Shown here: positions 29,226 to 37,841 of the stretch, piece after piece
How positions within the stretch are numbered: the first letter of the stretch is position 1
Layout of the letters: every line of letters begins with the position of its first letter
NCBI RefSeq assembly: GCF_020523825.1
Contig: NZ_JAJALK010000001.1
Coordinates: forward strand, 1-64,000
Reading direction: 5' to 3'
DNA from: Methylobacterium brachiatum
GTDB taxonomy: Bacteria; Pseudomonadota; Alphaproteobacteria; Rhizobiales; Beijerinckiaceae
DNA: 64,000 bases
Program-made: the position numbers and the translations under genes
The notes under the pieces: generated by a model
What the model saw: the letters and a program-made list of their open reading frames with translations, nothing else
Database searches by the model: none
Told to the model about the DNA's origin: nothing

Positions 29226-29849
29226 TCACCGGACCGGGGCTGCGATCGCCGTGACGAAGGCGGGTCGGTCGAGGGTTAGGGCCACCCAGCCGGCGAGCTT
29301 CGGCCAGCGCGCCGCATCGACCTCGACCTGCGCGAGCCGGAGATTGTGGAACGGCGCCGCGACCGCGATGTCGCCGATCCCGAAGGCGCCGCCGACCAGG
29401 AACGGGCCGGAGATCTGGGATTCGAGATAGTCGAACAGCGGCGGCAGATGTGTGTCGAGCGCCTGCTGCGCCAGCGCCTCGTCGCCCGGCACCTTGAACA
29501 GCCGCGGCTTCAGGAAGCGCTCCGTGAACACGACGGAGAGCTCTCGATAGAGCTCGACCTCGCCGAACTTGTCGAACCAGCGGGCGCGGGCGGCGCCCTG
29601 AGCGTCGGCGGGGATCAGCGCCGGCTGCGGCGACAGGTGCTCGATGTAGTCGAGGATTGCGCTGGAATCGGCCAGCCGGAAGCCATCATGGTCGATCGCC
29701 GGGATCTTGCCCATGGGGCTCGCCGCCCGGAAATCGGCATCCTCCGCCTGCGGCGCCACCGGCCGGTGCTCGTAACGGATGCCCTTCTCGTTCAAGGCTA
29801 CAAGGACCTTGCGCACGAAGGGCGAGATGCTGCTGCCGTAGATGATCAT
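29226..29849 (-). CDS. Glutathione S-transferase family protein (tandem paralogue)
   Basis: A 207-residue protein closely matching its downstream neighbour: IYGSSISPFVRKVLVALNEKG, GKIPAIDHDGFRLADSSAILDYIEHL and VGGAFGIGDIAVAAPFHNLR. The two probably arose by tandem duplication and are separated by 121 bases, so each may have its own promoter. A possible weak promoter lies upstream on the minus strand (TTGAAA near 29930 with 17-base spacing). Substrate is unknown. Confidence 0.9.
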   Translation of the reverse strand: MIIYGSSISPFVRKVLVALNEKGIRYEHRPVAPQAEDADFRAASPMGKIPAIDHDGFRLADSSAILDYIEHLSPQPALIPADAQGAARARWFDKFGEVELYRELSVVFTERFLKPRLFKVPGDEALAQQALDTHLPPLFDYLESQISGPFLVGGAFGIGDIAVAAPFHNLRLAQVEVDAARWPKLAGWVALTLDRPAFVTAIAAPVR

Positions 29850-29961
29850 GACCGAATCCCCCGGATAGTCGGTGCCTTTCTAGGGTCGTGACCGGCTGCG
29901 TTGCAATCACAGCTATCCAAAGGCTTTGTTTCAACCTGAGAGTTGACGGAACGCCGATAAG

Positions 29962-30468
29962 TTATACTGCTTTCGTCGATTTCTTCTTCTCGAGCCGCTT
30001 GAGCAGACGGTCCCGTTTCAATCGCGACAGGCGGTCGATCCAGAAGATCCCGTCGAGTTGATCGATCTCGTGCTGGATCACTGCGGCCGGAAAGCCGTCC
30101 GCCTCCTCCTCGTGGGTCGATCCGTCGAGATCGCGATAGCCGAAGCGAAGGCGGGCGGGCCGCGCGATCCGCTCGCGCACGCCCGGCATGCTGACGCTGC
30201 CCTCGTCATGCATCGCCGTGTCGGGCGACGCCCAGAGGATTTCCGGGTTCACGTAGACGCGCAGGTCCTCATCCGGTGACAGCCTGATCACCACGACGCG
30301 TTCCGGAACGCCGATATGCGGAGCGGTCAGGCCGATGGCGCTCACGGCGAGCAGCGTGTCCCGCACATCGTCGGCGATGGCTTTCAGGCTGGGCCCGAAA
30401 TCGTCGACCGGGCTGGCCGGTCGCGACAGCCGGGAATCGGGAAACAGGATGAGGGGGCGGGCCGGCAT
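29962..30468 (-). CDS. Peptide deformylase-like protein with degenerate metal site
   Basis: A 168-residue protein with the overall deformylase fold and order of motifs. Motif 1 is IGLTAPH (residues 45-51). Motif 2 reads EGSVS (89-93), where active enzymes have EGCLS-type sequence. Motif 3 reads HEIDQ (133-137) instead of HExxH. Thus the metal-binding Cys is Ser and one metal-binding His is Gln, while the catalytic Glu134 remains. The basic Lys-rich C terminus (LKRDRLLKRLEKKKS) is unusual. I recall similar variants in other alphaproteobacteria, annotated simply as deformylase. Classical deformylation is doubtful; the true def gene is presumably elsewhere. Confidence 0.85.
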   Translation of the reverse strand: MPARPLILFPDSRLSRPASPVDDFGPSLKAIADDVRDTLLAVSAIGLTAPHIGVPERVVVIRLSPDEDLRVYVNPEILWASPDTAMHDEGSVSMPGVRERIARPARLRFGYRDLDGSTHEEEADGFPAAVIQHEIDQLDGIFWIDRLSRLKRDRLLKRLEKKKSTKAV

Positions 30469-30631
30469 GTCGGGTCAGTCCACCTGTGTGGGTGCGGGGC
30501 GCCCCTGTCCTCCACCGGAGCCGCGGGGCGCAGTCAACCGGTTTCGGCGGATGCGGCTGGGTCGCCGGGCGCTTTTGCGGGCAACCGAACGGCCGCCCGA
30601 GCTTTGGAGGCTCGAACACGCCGAGGTGCCC

Positions 30632-31246
30632 ATGCTCTACGAACTCGCCACGCTCTCCTGCCCGCTGCTTGCCCTCGCGCAGGCATCCGAGGGCGTCTAT
30701 GCCTGGATGGATGACGCCGAGGCCAAGGGACAGCTCCTGGGCTGCTGGCGAACGGAGTTCGGGGCGCTGGGGCGGCTCATCGTGCTGCGGGGATTCGCGG
30801 CGCCGGAGGACATGACCGCCGAGCGCCGACGCGCCCTGCTCAGTGCCAACCCGTTCAATGCGGGGAACGTGGTGACGGCGCTGGAGATGGACAGCTACGC
30901 GCCGTTCCCGTTCCTGCCGCCAATCCGCACCGGGGATCGCGGCGGGGTGTACGAGGTCCGGACCTACCGCCTCAAGCCCGGCGGCCTCGCGCCGACGCTG
31001 GCGGCGTGGGAGGCCGCGATCGCGCCGGCTCAGGCCTACACCGCGCATCTCGTCGTGAACCTGTACGCCCTCGATGGGCCGCCACGGATCACGCATATTT
31101 GGGCCTTCGACAGCCTGCAGCAGCGGGCCGACTTGCGCGCTCAGGCGATTGGCGCCGGCGTCTGGCCGCCGAAGGGCGGCCCCGACCAGATCGCGGACGC
31201 GACCTCGATGATCGCGCTGCCGCAGGGTGCCTCGCCGTTGCGGTGA
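30632..31246 (+). CDS. NIPSNAP family protein
   Basis: A 204-residue protein with two ferredoxin-like NIPSNAP repeats. The first begins MLYELATLSCPLLALAQASEG and the second VYEVRTYRLKPGGLAPTLAAW, each followed by a variable strand and a RADLR-type helix (LQQRADLRAQA). NIPSNAP domains bind or modify small molecules or act in quality control; the role in bacteria is unclear. The start at 30632 places the first repeat at the N terminus. It diverges from the deformylase-like gene. Confidence 0.82.
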   Translation: MLYELATLSCPLLALAQASEGVYAWMDDAEAKGQLLGCWRTEFGALGRLIVLRGFAAPEDMTAERRRALLSANPFNAGNVVTALEMDSYAPFPFLPPIRTGDRGGVYEVRTYRLKPGGLAPTLAAWEAAIAPAQAYTAHLVVNLYALDGPPRITHIWAFDSLQQRADLRAQAIGAGVWPPKGGPDQIADATSMIALPQGASPLR

Positions 31247-31629
31247 GGCGGCTGTCAGCCGCTGGTGGATGCGCTTATCGTCGATTCATACGGGAGGGAC
31301 GCGAGCCATCCGGGCTGAGGCGCGGGTTCCCTCTCCCGTGCGGGAGAGGGACAAGGTGAGGGGGCGACCTCTCCGGGCAAACCGGATCCCTCACCCCAAC
31401 CCTCTCCCGCACGGGAGAGGGGGCGTGTCGCGGCCTGCACAAGCAGCTGCGCCAGCATCGTCGTGCCGGCGGCGGGAGGGGCGCCGTTGCAATGACCTCC
31501 ACAATGCGATGAAGCGCGTCTCAACCCGCCCTGGGGCGACCCGCGGTTCCGACGAGCGACGATCCAAGATCCATTCGCGCGGCGGATCTATCGCGTGCCG
31601 AAGCCCGATCGCTCCCTCGCGGCCGCGCG
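31247..31629. other. 383-base intergenic region with paired palindromes
   Basis: No gene is supported between the NIPSNAP gene and xth, which converge. Two near-identical 22-base palindromes (31329-31350 and 31400-31421) are arranged with inverted flanks (AAGGTGAGGG against CCCTCACCCC), forming a larger inverted repeat that may terminate transcription from both sides. Confidence 0.6.
31329..31421. repeat. Paired CTCTCCCG palindromes forming a large inverted repeat
   Basis: Each 22-base unit has arms CCCTCTCCCG and CGGGAGAGGG around a two-base centre. The two copies differ only at the centre (TG against CA) and are about 49 bases apart. Flanking bases are also complementary, so the whole 93 bases can form a long stem. 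This resembles REP-like dispersed repeats of proteobacteria. Confidence 0.75.
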
Positions 31630-32424
31630 CTAACCCGCCGTCAGCTCCACTGTCACCGGGACATGGTCGGACGGCTTGTCCAAACCGCGCAGGTGCCTCT
31701 GCACGGCGGCCGAAACCAGGCGGTCGGCGGCGTGCGGTGAGAGCAGCAGGTGATCGATGCGGATGCCGGCATTCCGCTGCCAGCAGCCCGCCTGGTAATC
31801 CCAGAAGGTGTAGAGCCCGTCGCGCGGATCGCAGGCACGCAGGCCGTCGGTGTAGCCCTCGGCCAGGATGGCCCGGAACGCCGCCCGGGTCCCGAGCAGG
31901 AACAGGGCGTCGGAGCGCCAGGCCTCCGGATCGGCCGCGTCGGCGGGGTCTGGGATGACGTTGTAGTCGCCCGCCAGAACGACGGCCTTCTCGTCCTCCA
32001 TCAGGGCGCGGGCGTGGATCCGCAGCCGTTCCATGAAGGCGAGCTTGTAGGGGTATTTCGGGCTGTCCACCGGATTGCCGTTCGGCAGGTAGATCGAGGC
32101 CACCCGCACCGGCTTGGTGTCGGGGCCGGAGATCAGCGCCTCGATGTAGCGGGACTGCTCGTCGGATTCGTCGCCCGGCAGGCCGCGGCGGATCTCGGTC
32201 ATGGCCAGCGGTGCGCGCACCAGCAGGGCCACGCCGTTATAGGCCTTCTGCCCGAGCGTCTCGACCGCGTAGCCGGCGCCCTCGATCTCGGCGCGCGGGA
32301 ACGCGTCGTCCTGGCACTTCAACTCCTGCAGGCAGACCACGTCGGGCTTTGCCTCGTCGAGAAACCCCAGCAGATGCGGCAGCCGCTGCTTGATGGAGTT
32401 GACGTTCCAGGTCGTGATCCGCAT
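31630..32424 (-). CDS. xth: Exodeoxyribonuclease III
   Basis: A 264-residue AP endonuclease / 3'-5' exonuclease of base-excision repair. It has MRITTWNVNSIKQRLPHLL, VVCLQELKCQDDAFP with the metal Glu, YNGVALLVR, SIYLPNGN, LAGDYNVIPDPADAADP, RNAGIRIDHLLLSP and the C-terminal catalytic KPSDHVPV with Asp-His. The ATG at 32424 fits the canonical N terminus. It diverges from the ceramidase-family gene over 96 bases. Confidence 0.95.
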   Translation of the reverse strand: MRITTWNVNSIKQRLPHLLGFLDEAKPDVVCLQELKCQDDAFPRAEIEGAGYAVETLGQKAYNGVALLVRAPLAMTEIRRGLPGDESDEQSRYIEALISGPDTKPVRVASIYLPNGNPVDSPKYPYKLAFMERLRIHARALMEDEKAVVLAGDYNVIPDPADAADPEAWRSDALFLLGTRAAFRAILAEGYTDGLRACDPRDGLYTFWDYQAGCWQRNAGIRIDHLLLSPHAADRLVSAAVQRHLRGLDKPSDHVPVTVELTAG

Positions 32425-32520
32425 CGCCTCGCTTCCGGTCGCCACCCGGCCGTCATCCGCGCTTCGCGCCGCGCTGACAAGGCCACGACTGCGCAAGATT
32501 GGGGAGGTATAGGCACCGGA

Positions 32521-33207
32521 ATGACGATGGGGTGGTTCGAGCCGGTCATGGCTTACTGCGAGCGGACCGGGCCGGATTTCTGGGCCGAACCGCTCAACGC
32601 GGCGTCGAACGTCGCCTTCCTGGCGGCGGCGGCGGCGTCCGCGCGCCGCGCCCGCGCGGCCGATCCGCCGGATCGCGCCTGCCTGGGGCTCGCGGGGCTG
32701 ATCGCCGTGGTCGGGATCGGCTCGTTTCTGTTCCACACGCTGGCGGTGACCTGGGCGATGTATGCCGACGTCATCCCGATCACGCTGTTCATCGTCGCCT
32801 ACCTGGCTTTGGCGCTCCACCGGTTCCTGAAGCTGCCGCGCCTGCGGGTCGAGGCGGCGACCGCCGGCTTCGTGCTGTTCAGCTTCACGCTGGTGCCGAC
32901 CCTCGACGGGCTGACCGGGTCCGACGTCTCCGCCCTTACCAACGGCTCGATCGATTACCTGCCGGCGGTGCTGGCGCTGTTCACCGTGGCGGCGCTCGAC
33001 CGCCCGGAGACGCGGTTCGTCGGGACCGGCCGGCGGCTCCTGGTCGTGGGCGTGCTGTTCCTGATCTCGCTCACCGCGCGCACCATCGACCGGACCGCCT
33101 GCGCGGTGCTGCCCACCGGGACGCACGCGCTCTGGCACCTGCTCAACGCCCTGGTGCTCTACGCCCTGGTGGCGACCGCGGTTCGGCACCGCACCGTCCT
33201 GGGCTGA
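32521..33207 (+). CDS. Ceramidase-family (CREST superfamily) membrane protein
   Basis: A 228-residue protein with about seven membrane segments. Conserved ligand-like residues of the alkaline ceramidase/adiponectin-receptor superfamily are visible: FWAEPLNAASNVAFL at the N terminus, FLFHTLAVTWAMYADVIPI with His and Asp, and THALWHLLNALV with the HxxxH pair. The metal site therefore looks complete and hydrolase activity is plausible. The natural substrate is uncertain because most alphaproteobacteria lack eukaryotic-type ceramides. The ATG at 32521 is preferred. Confidence 0.82.
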   Translation: MTMGWFEPVMAYCERTGPDFWAEPLNAASNVAFLAAAAASARRARAADPPDRACLGLAGLIAVVGIGSFLFHTLAVTWAMYADVIPITLFIVAYLALALHRFLKLPRLRVEAATAGFVLFSFTLVPTLDGLTGSDVSALTNGSIDYLPAVLALFTVAALDRPETRFVGTGRRLLVVGVLFLISLTARTIDRTACAVLPTGTHALWHLLNALVLYALVATAVRHRTVLG

Positions 33208-33305
33208 CCAAGCCGGCGGTTTTCTTGCGGGCGGGCCGGAATTCTTGCAGAGATGCGGCGCATCGGAGGCCCGGTCACCTGCGGGCGCCCGGCACGGAAG
33301 GAATC

Positions 33306-34622
33306 ATGACAGTGAGCTACCGCATCGGCGTCGCCGGGCTCGGCACCGTCGGCGCGTCCGTCGTCCGGATGATCGCCCGCCGCCGTGACACCCTGACCGC
33401 TTCCGGCCTCGACATCCGCGTCGCCGCCGTGTCGTCCCGTGACCGCAGCCGCGACCGCGGGCTCGATCTCGCCGGCGTGACCTGGTTCGACGATCCGGTG
33501 GCGCTGGCGCGCTCGGGCGAGGTCGATTGCGTGGTCGAGCTGATCGGCGGCGCCGAGGGTCCGGCCAAGGCCGTGGTTGAGGCGGCGCTCCAGGCCGGCA
33601 AGACGGTGGTGACCGCCAACAAGGCCCTGCTCGCCCGGCACGGCGCGGCGCTCGCCGCCCTCGCCGAGGCGAACGGCGTCGCGCTCGCCTATGAGGCGGC
33701 GGTGGCCGGCGGCATCCCGGTGATCAAGACCCTGCGCGAGGGCCTGCCCGGCAACGCCGTCGCCCGCGTCTACGGGATCCTCAACGGCACCTGCAATTAC
33801 ATCCTCAGCCGGATGGAGCGCGAGGGCCTGACCTTCGAGGCCTGCCTGAAGGATGCGCAGGCCCTGGGCTATGCCGAGGCGGACCCGACCTTCGACGTCG
33901 AGGGCTTCGACACCGCGCACAAACTCGCGATCCTGACGAGCCTGGCCTACGGCACCGCCATCGATGCCGACGGCGTCTCGGTGGAGGGCATCTCCCGGGT
34001 CCAGCCCCTCGACCTGCGCATGGCCGACGAGCTCGGCTACCGGATCAAGCTGCTCGGCGTCGCCCAGGCCTCGGAGGCCGGGATCGAGCAGCGCGTCCAC
34101 CCGACCATGGTGCCGAAATCCTCGGCCATCGCCCAGGTGATGGGCGTGACCAACGCGGTCACGATCGACGCGGACGCGGTCGGCGAGTTGACCCTGATCG
34201 GGCCGGGCGCCGGCGGCGAGGCAACCGCTTCCGCGGTGGTGGCCGACATCGCCGACGTCGCTCGCGGGATCGTGCGCCCGACCTTCGGGGTGCCGGCCGC
34301 CGCGATGCGCGCCAGCGAGCGCGTGGAGATGCAGCGCCACGAGGGCGGCTACTACATCCGCCTGACCGTGCATGATCGCCCCGGCGTCGCCGCGGGCGTC
34401 GCCCAGCGGATGGCCGAGCGCGAGATCTCTTTGGAGAGCATCCTGCAGCGCCGCACCGAGGGGGCTGGGTCCGATCCGCGCGGGCGGTCCGGCCGGCCGG
34501 TGCCGCTGGTGCTGATCACCTACGCGGCCACCGAGGGCAGCATCCGCGCGGCCCTCGACGCGATCGGCGCCGACGGGCTGCTCGCCGAGCCGCCCCAGGT
34601 GATCCGCATCGAGCGTGAATAA
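33306..34622 (+). CDS. hom: Homoserine dehydrogenase
   Basis: A 438-residue NAD(P)-dependent enzyme reducing aspartate semialdehyde to homoserine for threonine and methionine synthesis. It has the Rossmann motif IGVAGLGTVGASVV, VVTANKALLARHG, the catalytic region GGIPVIKTLREGL, NGTCNYILSRME and AYGTAIDADGVSVEGI. A C-terminal ACT domain (YYIRLTVHDRPGVAAGVAQRMAE) suggests feedback control by threonine. The ATG at 33306 follows a GGAAGGAA ribosome site. Confidence 0.96.
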   Translation: MTVSYRIGVAGLGTVGASVVRMIARRRDTLTASGLDIRVAAVSSRDRSRDRGLDLAGVTWFDDPVALARSGEVDCVVELIGGAEGPAKAVVEAALQAGKTVVTANKALLARHGAALAALAEANGVALAYEAAVAGGIPVIKTLREGLPGNAVARVYGILNGTCNYILSRMEREGLTFEACLKDAQALGYAEADPTFDVEGFDTAHKLAILTSLAYGTAIDADGVSVEGISRVQPLDLRMADELGYRIKLLGVAQASEAGIEQRVHPTMVPKSSAIAQVMGVTNAVTIDADAVGELTLIGPGAGGEATASAVVADIADVARGIVRPTFGVPAAAMRASERVEMQRHEGGYYIRLTVHDRPGVAAGVAQRMAEREISLESILQRRTEGAGSDPRGRSGRPVPLVLITYAATEGSIRAALDAIGADGLLAEPPQVIRIERE

Positions 34623-34766
34623 GAATGCAATCTCCGCGCGTTGCGCCTCACGCCTGATGCAAGATAAGTGATATTCTTGCGGCACGCGTAGGCCGACAGG
34701 CGTCGGTCGACGACGATCCAACCGGGATCCGACCTCAAGATCGGGCCCGGACACAGGCAGGAAGCG

Positions 34767-35750
34767 ATGGCCGTGGCCCCCAAGTCCGAACCGCGCGGCG
34801 TTCCGCGCACGCTCGCCCTCGAGCTCGCCCGCGTGACGGAGCGGGCCGCCATCGCGGCGGCGCGGCTGCGCGGCAAGGGCGACGAGAAGGCCGCCGACCA
34901 GGCGGCGGTCGACGCGATGCGCGACGAGCTCAACGGCCTGCCGATCCGCGGCACCGTGGTGATCGGGGAGGGCGAGCGCGACCAGGCGCCGATGCTGTTC
35001 ATCGGCGAGCAGCTCGGGCGCGGCGAGGGGCCCGAGGTCGACATCGCGGTCGATCCCCTCGAGGGCACGACCCTCTGCGCCAAGGACATGCCGGGCGCGA
35101 TCGCCGTGATGGCCATGGCCGAGCGCGGCTCGCTGCTGGCCGCCCCCGACGTCTACATGCAGAAGATCGCGATCGGCCCCGGCTACAAGGCAGGCCTGGT
35201 CGATCTCGACGCGAGCCCGGCCGACAACATCGCGGCGCTCGCCCGGGCCAAGGGCGTCGAGCCCGACCAGATCACGGCGCTGATCCTCGACCGGCCGCGC
35301 CATGCCGGCCTGATCGCCGAGGTGCGGGCGGCCGGTGCCGCGGTGCGGCTGATCTCGGACGGCGACATCGCCGGGATCATCTTCACGGCGAGCCCGGCCG
35401 AGACCGGCATCGACATCTATCTCGGCACCGGCGCCGCCCCCGAAGGGGTGCTGGCTGCCGCCGCCATGCGGTGCATCGGCGGACAAATGCAGGGACGGCT
35501 GATCCTCGACACGCCGGAGCGCCGCCGGCGCGCCGCCGAGATGGGCATCGAGGATCTGAACCGGAAATACGATCTGGTCGATCTCGCCAGCGGCGACGTG
35601 ATCGTGGCCGCCACCGGCGTCACCGACGGCGCGCTGCTGCGCGGCGTCCGGTTCCGGCCCGACCGGATCCAGACCGAGACGGTGGTCTACCGCTCGGAAG
35701 CCGGCACGGTCCGGCGGATCCTGGGGGAGCACCGCCGCGGCCTGAGCTGA
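34767..35750 (+). CDS. glpX: Class II fructose-1,6-bisphosphatase
   Basis: A 327-residue GlpX-type phosphatase of gluconeogenesis and, in methylotrophs and autotrophs, pentose recycling. Motifs are RGTVVIGEGERDQAPMLFIGE, the metal-binding DIAVDPLEGTTLCA, GAIAVMAMAERGSL and IYLGTGAAPEGVLAAAAMRC, followed by KYDLVDLASGDV. It lies 144 bases after hom; a hom-glpX order is familiar in related genomes. The AT-rich gap between may hold a separate promoter. Confidence 0.95.
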   Translation: MAVAPKSEPRGVPRTLALELARVTERAAIAAARLRGKGDEKAADQAAVDAMRDELNGLPIRGTVVIGEGERDQAPMLFIGEQLGRGEGPEVDIAVDPLEGTTLCAKDMPGAIAVMAMAERGSLLAAPDVYMQKIAIGPGYKAGLVDLDASPADNIAALARAKGVEPDQITALILDRPRHAGLIAEVRAAGAAVRLISDGDIAGIIFTASPAETGIDIYLGTGAAPEGVLAAAAMRCIGGQMQGRLILDTPERRRRAAEMGIEDLNRKYDLVDLASGDVIVAATGVTDGALLRGVRFRPDRIQTETVVYRSEAGTVRRILGEHRRGLS

Positions 35751-35775
35751 CGGCGCCCCCGGGTCCCGAACCGGA

Positions 35776-36717
35776 TCAGTTCAGGACGACGACCTTCGAG
35801 CCGACATTGACCCGGCTGAACAGGTCGATCGCGTCCTGGTTGATCATCCGGATGCAGCCCGAGGACACGCTCTTGCCGATGGAGAACGGCTCGAGGGTGC
35901 CGTGGATGCGGAACAGCGTGTCCTTGTTGCCCTGCCAGAGATACATGGCGCGGGCGCCCAGCGGGTTGCGCAGGCCGCCGGCGACGCCGAGCCCGCTCTG
36001 CAGCTTGTCGACCTCGCTGGCGAGCTTCGGGCTGCGGGCGATCATCTCCTTGGGCGGGTACCAGTCCGGCCAGGCCTGCTTCGAGTTCACCGTCGCGGTG
36101 CCGGACCAGGAAAAACCCTGCTTGCCGACGCCGACGCCGTAGCGGCGCGCCCGCCCGCCCGGCTCCACCAGGGTGAGCTGGTGCGCGCGCGGGTCGACGA
36201 TGATCGTGCCCGGCTCGTAGGGGCCGTTATAGGCGATCTCCTGCCGGAGGAAGGCCGGGTTCATCTTCTTGTAGTTGAAGGCCTGGATCGGGAACACGTC
36301 GTCAGTGATGGGCCCGTAGGCCTTGGCATAGTCGATCGGCCCGTCATCGGGGGCGCGCAGCACGGCCTTGGCCTTGGCCGCCTCGATCGGCGACAGGCCC
36401 TCGGCCGGAGGCGCTCCGGCCTGGCGGCGCTGCACCGTCGGATCCTCGTCCTCCGGGGCGTAGACCGGGGCGGATTGCGGCGCCGGAGCGGCCTGCGGTG
36501 CGGGGCGGACCACCGGGGCCCGGCCGGTATAGGGCAGGTAGCGGTCGCCGCGCCGCACGTAGAGCGCGCCGTTCTGGTCCTGGTAGAGCTGGCCGTCGTC
36601 GCCGAACCCATCGATGCCGGACTCGGCGACCGGGCCGCGGCCCTGGGCGTGCGCTGCCGAGGCGAGCGCGAGGACGGTGAAGCCGGCCAGGAACAGGCGG
36701 CGGATCGGGGCGGACAT
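35776..36717 (-). CDS. L,D-transpeptidase (YkuD)
   Basis: A 313-residue exported peptidoglycan transpeptidase. The signal peptide ends ALASAAHAQG. A variable segment of about 110 residues follows, rich in Pro/Ala, with YLPYTGRAP. The YkuD domain begins PGTIIVDPRAHQLTLVEPG, with IHGTLEPFSIGKSVSSGCIRM at the active site; the catalytic Cys is near residue 288. It lacks the PG_binding domain of the other L,D-transpeptidase here and belongs to the common ErfK/YcfS-like alphaproteobacterial group. It converges on glpX. Confidence 0.93.
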   Translation of the reverse strand: MSAPIRRLFLAGFTVLALASAAHAQGRGPVAESGIDGFGDDGQLYQDQNGALYVRRGDRYLPYTGRAPVVRPAPQAAPAPQSAPVYAPEDEDPTVQRRQAGAPPAEGLSPIEAAKAKAVLRAPDDGPIDYAKAYGPITDDVFPIQAFNYKKMNPAFLRQEIAYNGPYEPGTIIVDPRAHQLTLVEPGGRARRYGVGVGKQGFSWSGTATVNSKQAWPDWYPPKEMIARSPKLASEVDKLQSGLGVAGGLRNPLGARAMYLWQGNKDTLFRIHGTLEPFSIGKSVSSGCIRMINQDAIDLFSRVNVGSKVVVLN

Positions 36718-37016
36718 GGCTCGGTTTTCCCTGGATGGCGCGGCGTCACCGAAATCGTGCGGCGGCGCGCGATCGAGCTGACCGACACGAATACAAGGCC
36801 ACGCTCATTCCAGGCCTTAGCAAGGATCGCGCGGCATCGCCAAGTTGCGGAAGTCCCCTATGACCGTCGTCCGATGTCTCGTCTGGTACTTCTCTTCACC
36901 TGTGTTGCGTTCCTGCCTCTACCGGTTGCGCCGCCGTTCACCCTGCCGCAGGAACGGACGGGACGGCGCCGGGTCCGGAGCGGTTCGGGCTTGCTTCGTC
37001 CCTCAACGCAAGGTTG

Positions 37017-37286
37017 ATGGCGACGGCCGGCATCTCCGCCGTGCGAGGGATCTCGGTCGTGCGTGCGAACATCCTGTGGGGCGCGGCGATCCTGGCCGCC
37101 GCCCTGGTTCTCGGTCCGAGCGCCGAGGCGCGCCGCGCGGCCACGGCCGAGCCGCCGAAAGCCGCCGCGCCGGCCGGGATCTGGACCGCGGGAACCCAGC
37201 CCGAGCGCGATTGCGGCCGCGCCCGCCGCAAGTTCTGGGTGCCGCAAGAAGGCTGGATCGTCCGCACCGTCGTGTCGTGCCGGTGA
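37017..37286 (+). CDS. Small secreted Cys-pair protein of unknown function
   Basis: An 89-residue protein with a signal peptide (ILWGAAILAAALVLGPSAEA). The mature part of about 50 residues holds ERDCGRARRKFWVPQEGWIVRTVVSCR, with two Cys that could form a disulfide. No family was recognised. The start is uncertain: ATG at 37017, or GTG at 37059, which would leave a shorter, more normal signal peptide. A hairpin follows the stop. Confidence 0.6.
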   Translation: MATAGISAVRGISVVRANILWGAAILAAALVLGPSAEARRAATAEPPKAAAPAGIWTAGTQPERDCGRARRKFWVPQEGWIVRTVVSCR

Positions 37287-37332
37287 TCGGGACGTTTTCT
37301 TCGCACGCCCGATTCCCAAGCAATGCTGCCTG

Positions 37333-37364
37333 GATCACGGGCAATCCCGCTTTCGGGCGTGATC
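37333..37364 (+). terminator. Possible terminator hairpin after the small secreted protein gene
   Basis: Outer arms GATCACG and CGTGATC pair, and an inner CCCG/CGGG stem closes on a CTTT loop. AGGTTTG follows. It lies 46 bases after the stop codon. The weak T tract makes function uncertain. Confidence 0.35.
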
Positions 37365-37560
37365 AGGTTTGACGGCGGGCTGTGCCGTCGCGCGAAGGTG
37401 AGAGGGCTTCACGAAAATTTGCCTGACTATCCCACGCGCCGCCTTATCCTGATGTGGTGTCGCGAAGCGTAGCTCTCCTCCGAGGCCTCTGCCGCGCTGC
37501 GGCGCCTCGGAAAGGGGGGAGGGCGCGGGTCGTGCGCGGCGCGGGCTGCCGTCCGCCGCG

Positions 37561-37646
37561 TCCTTGCGCGCGCAGCGAAGCAACCCAGAACAGCACGCGC
37601 GCTCAGAACGTTGCGCATCACTGGGTTGCTTCGCTGCGCGCAAGGA
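37561..37646. repeat. 26-bp inverted repeat of the GCTTCGCTGCGC family
   Basis: The left arm at 37561-37588 and right arm at 37621-37646 are complementary except for a two-base insertion in the left arm. The core GGTTGCTTCGCTGCGC recurs near 43898-43913. The spacer is 32 bases. Such sequences are scattered intergenically in many alphaproteobacteria. Confidence 0.75.
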
Positions 37647-37841
37647 CGGGTGAGGCGATTGGGGGCCACGCTCGGGCCGCCTCCGATCCTTCGAAGCTGG
37701 CACGCATGCTGCATTGCGGTTCAGGCCGCGCCTGCTGCGGCGGTGGAGCAACGGCGCTCTCAAACAGCGGACGGTGTGAGTCCGGATCCCCGGCATGAGC
37801 GACCGCGTGGCGGTTCGCCTCTCATAAGACGAGCACCTGCT

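Larger units (their letters stand above)
37287..37841. other. 555-base intergenic region upstream of the NarK-type gene
   Basis: No credible gene is present. Apparent frames translate the repeat, giving spurious ARSEATQ-type peptides. It contains a hairpin (37333-37364), a 26-bp inverted repeat (37561-37646) and, nearest the transporter gene, about 150 bases that must hold its promoter. Confidence 0.6.

Noticed and set aside
31329-31421. Tandem palindromes as a possible CRISPR array
   Set aside because: Only two repeat units occur, they are in inverted arrangement, and there are no spacers or cas genes.
33159-35732. Minus-strand open frame of 857 codons opposite hom and glpX
   Set aside because: It spans two well-supported genes on the other strand and has a composition typical of reversed GC-rich codons.
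37454-37798. Open frames in the repeat region giving ARSEATQ-type peptides
   Set aside because: This peptide is a familiar translation artefact of the GCTTCGCTGCGC repeat and does not represent a gene.
37690-37841. Riboswitch upstream of the NarK-type gene
   Set aside because: Some local stems can be drawn but I could not match the conserved core of any riboswitch class.
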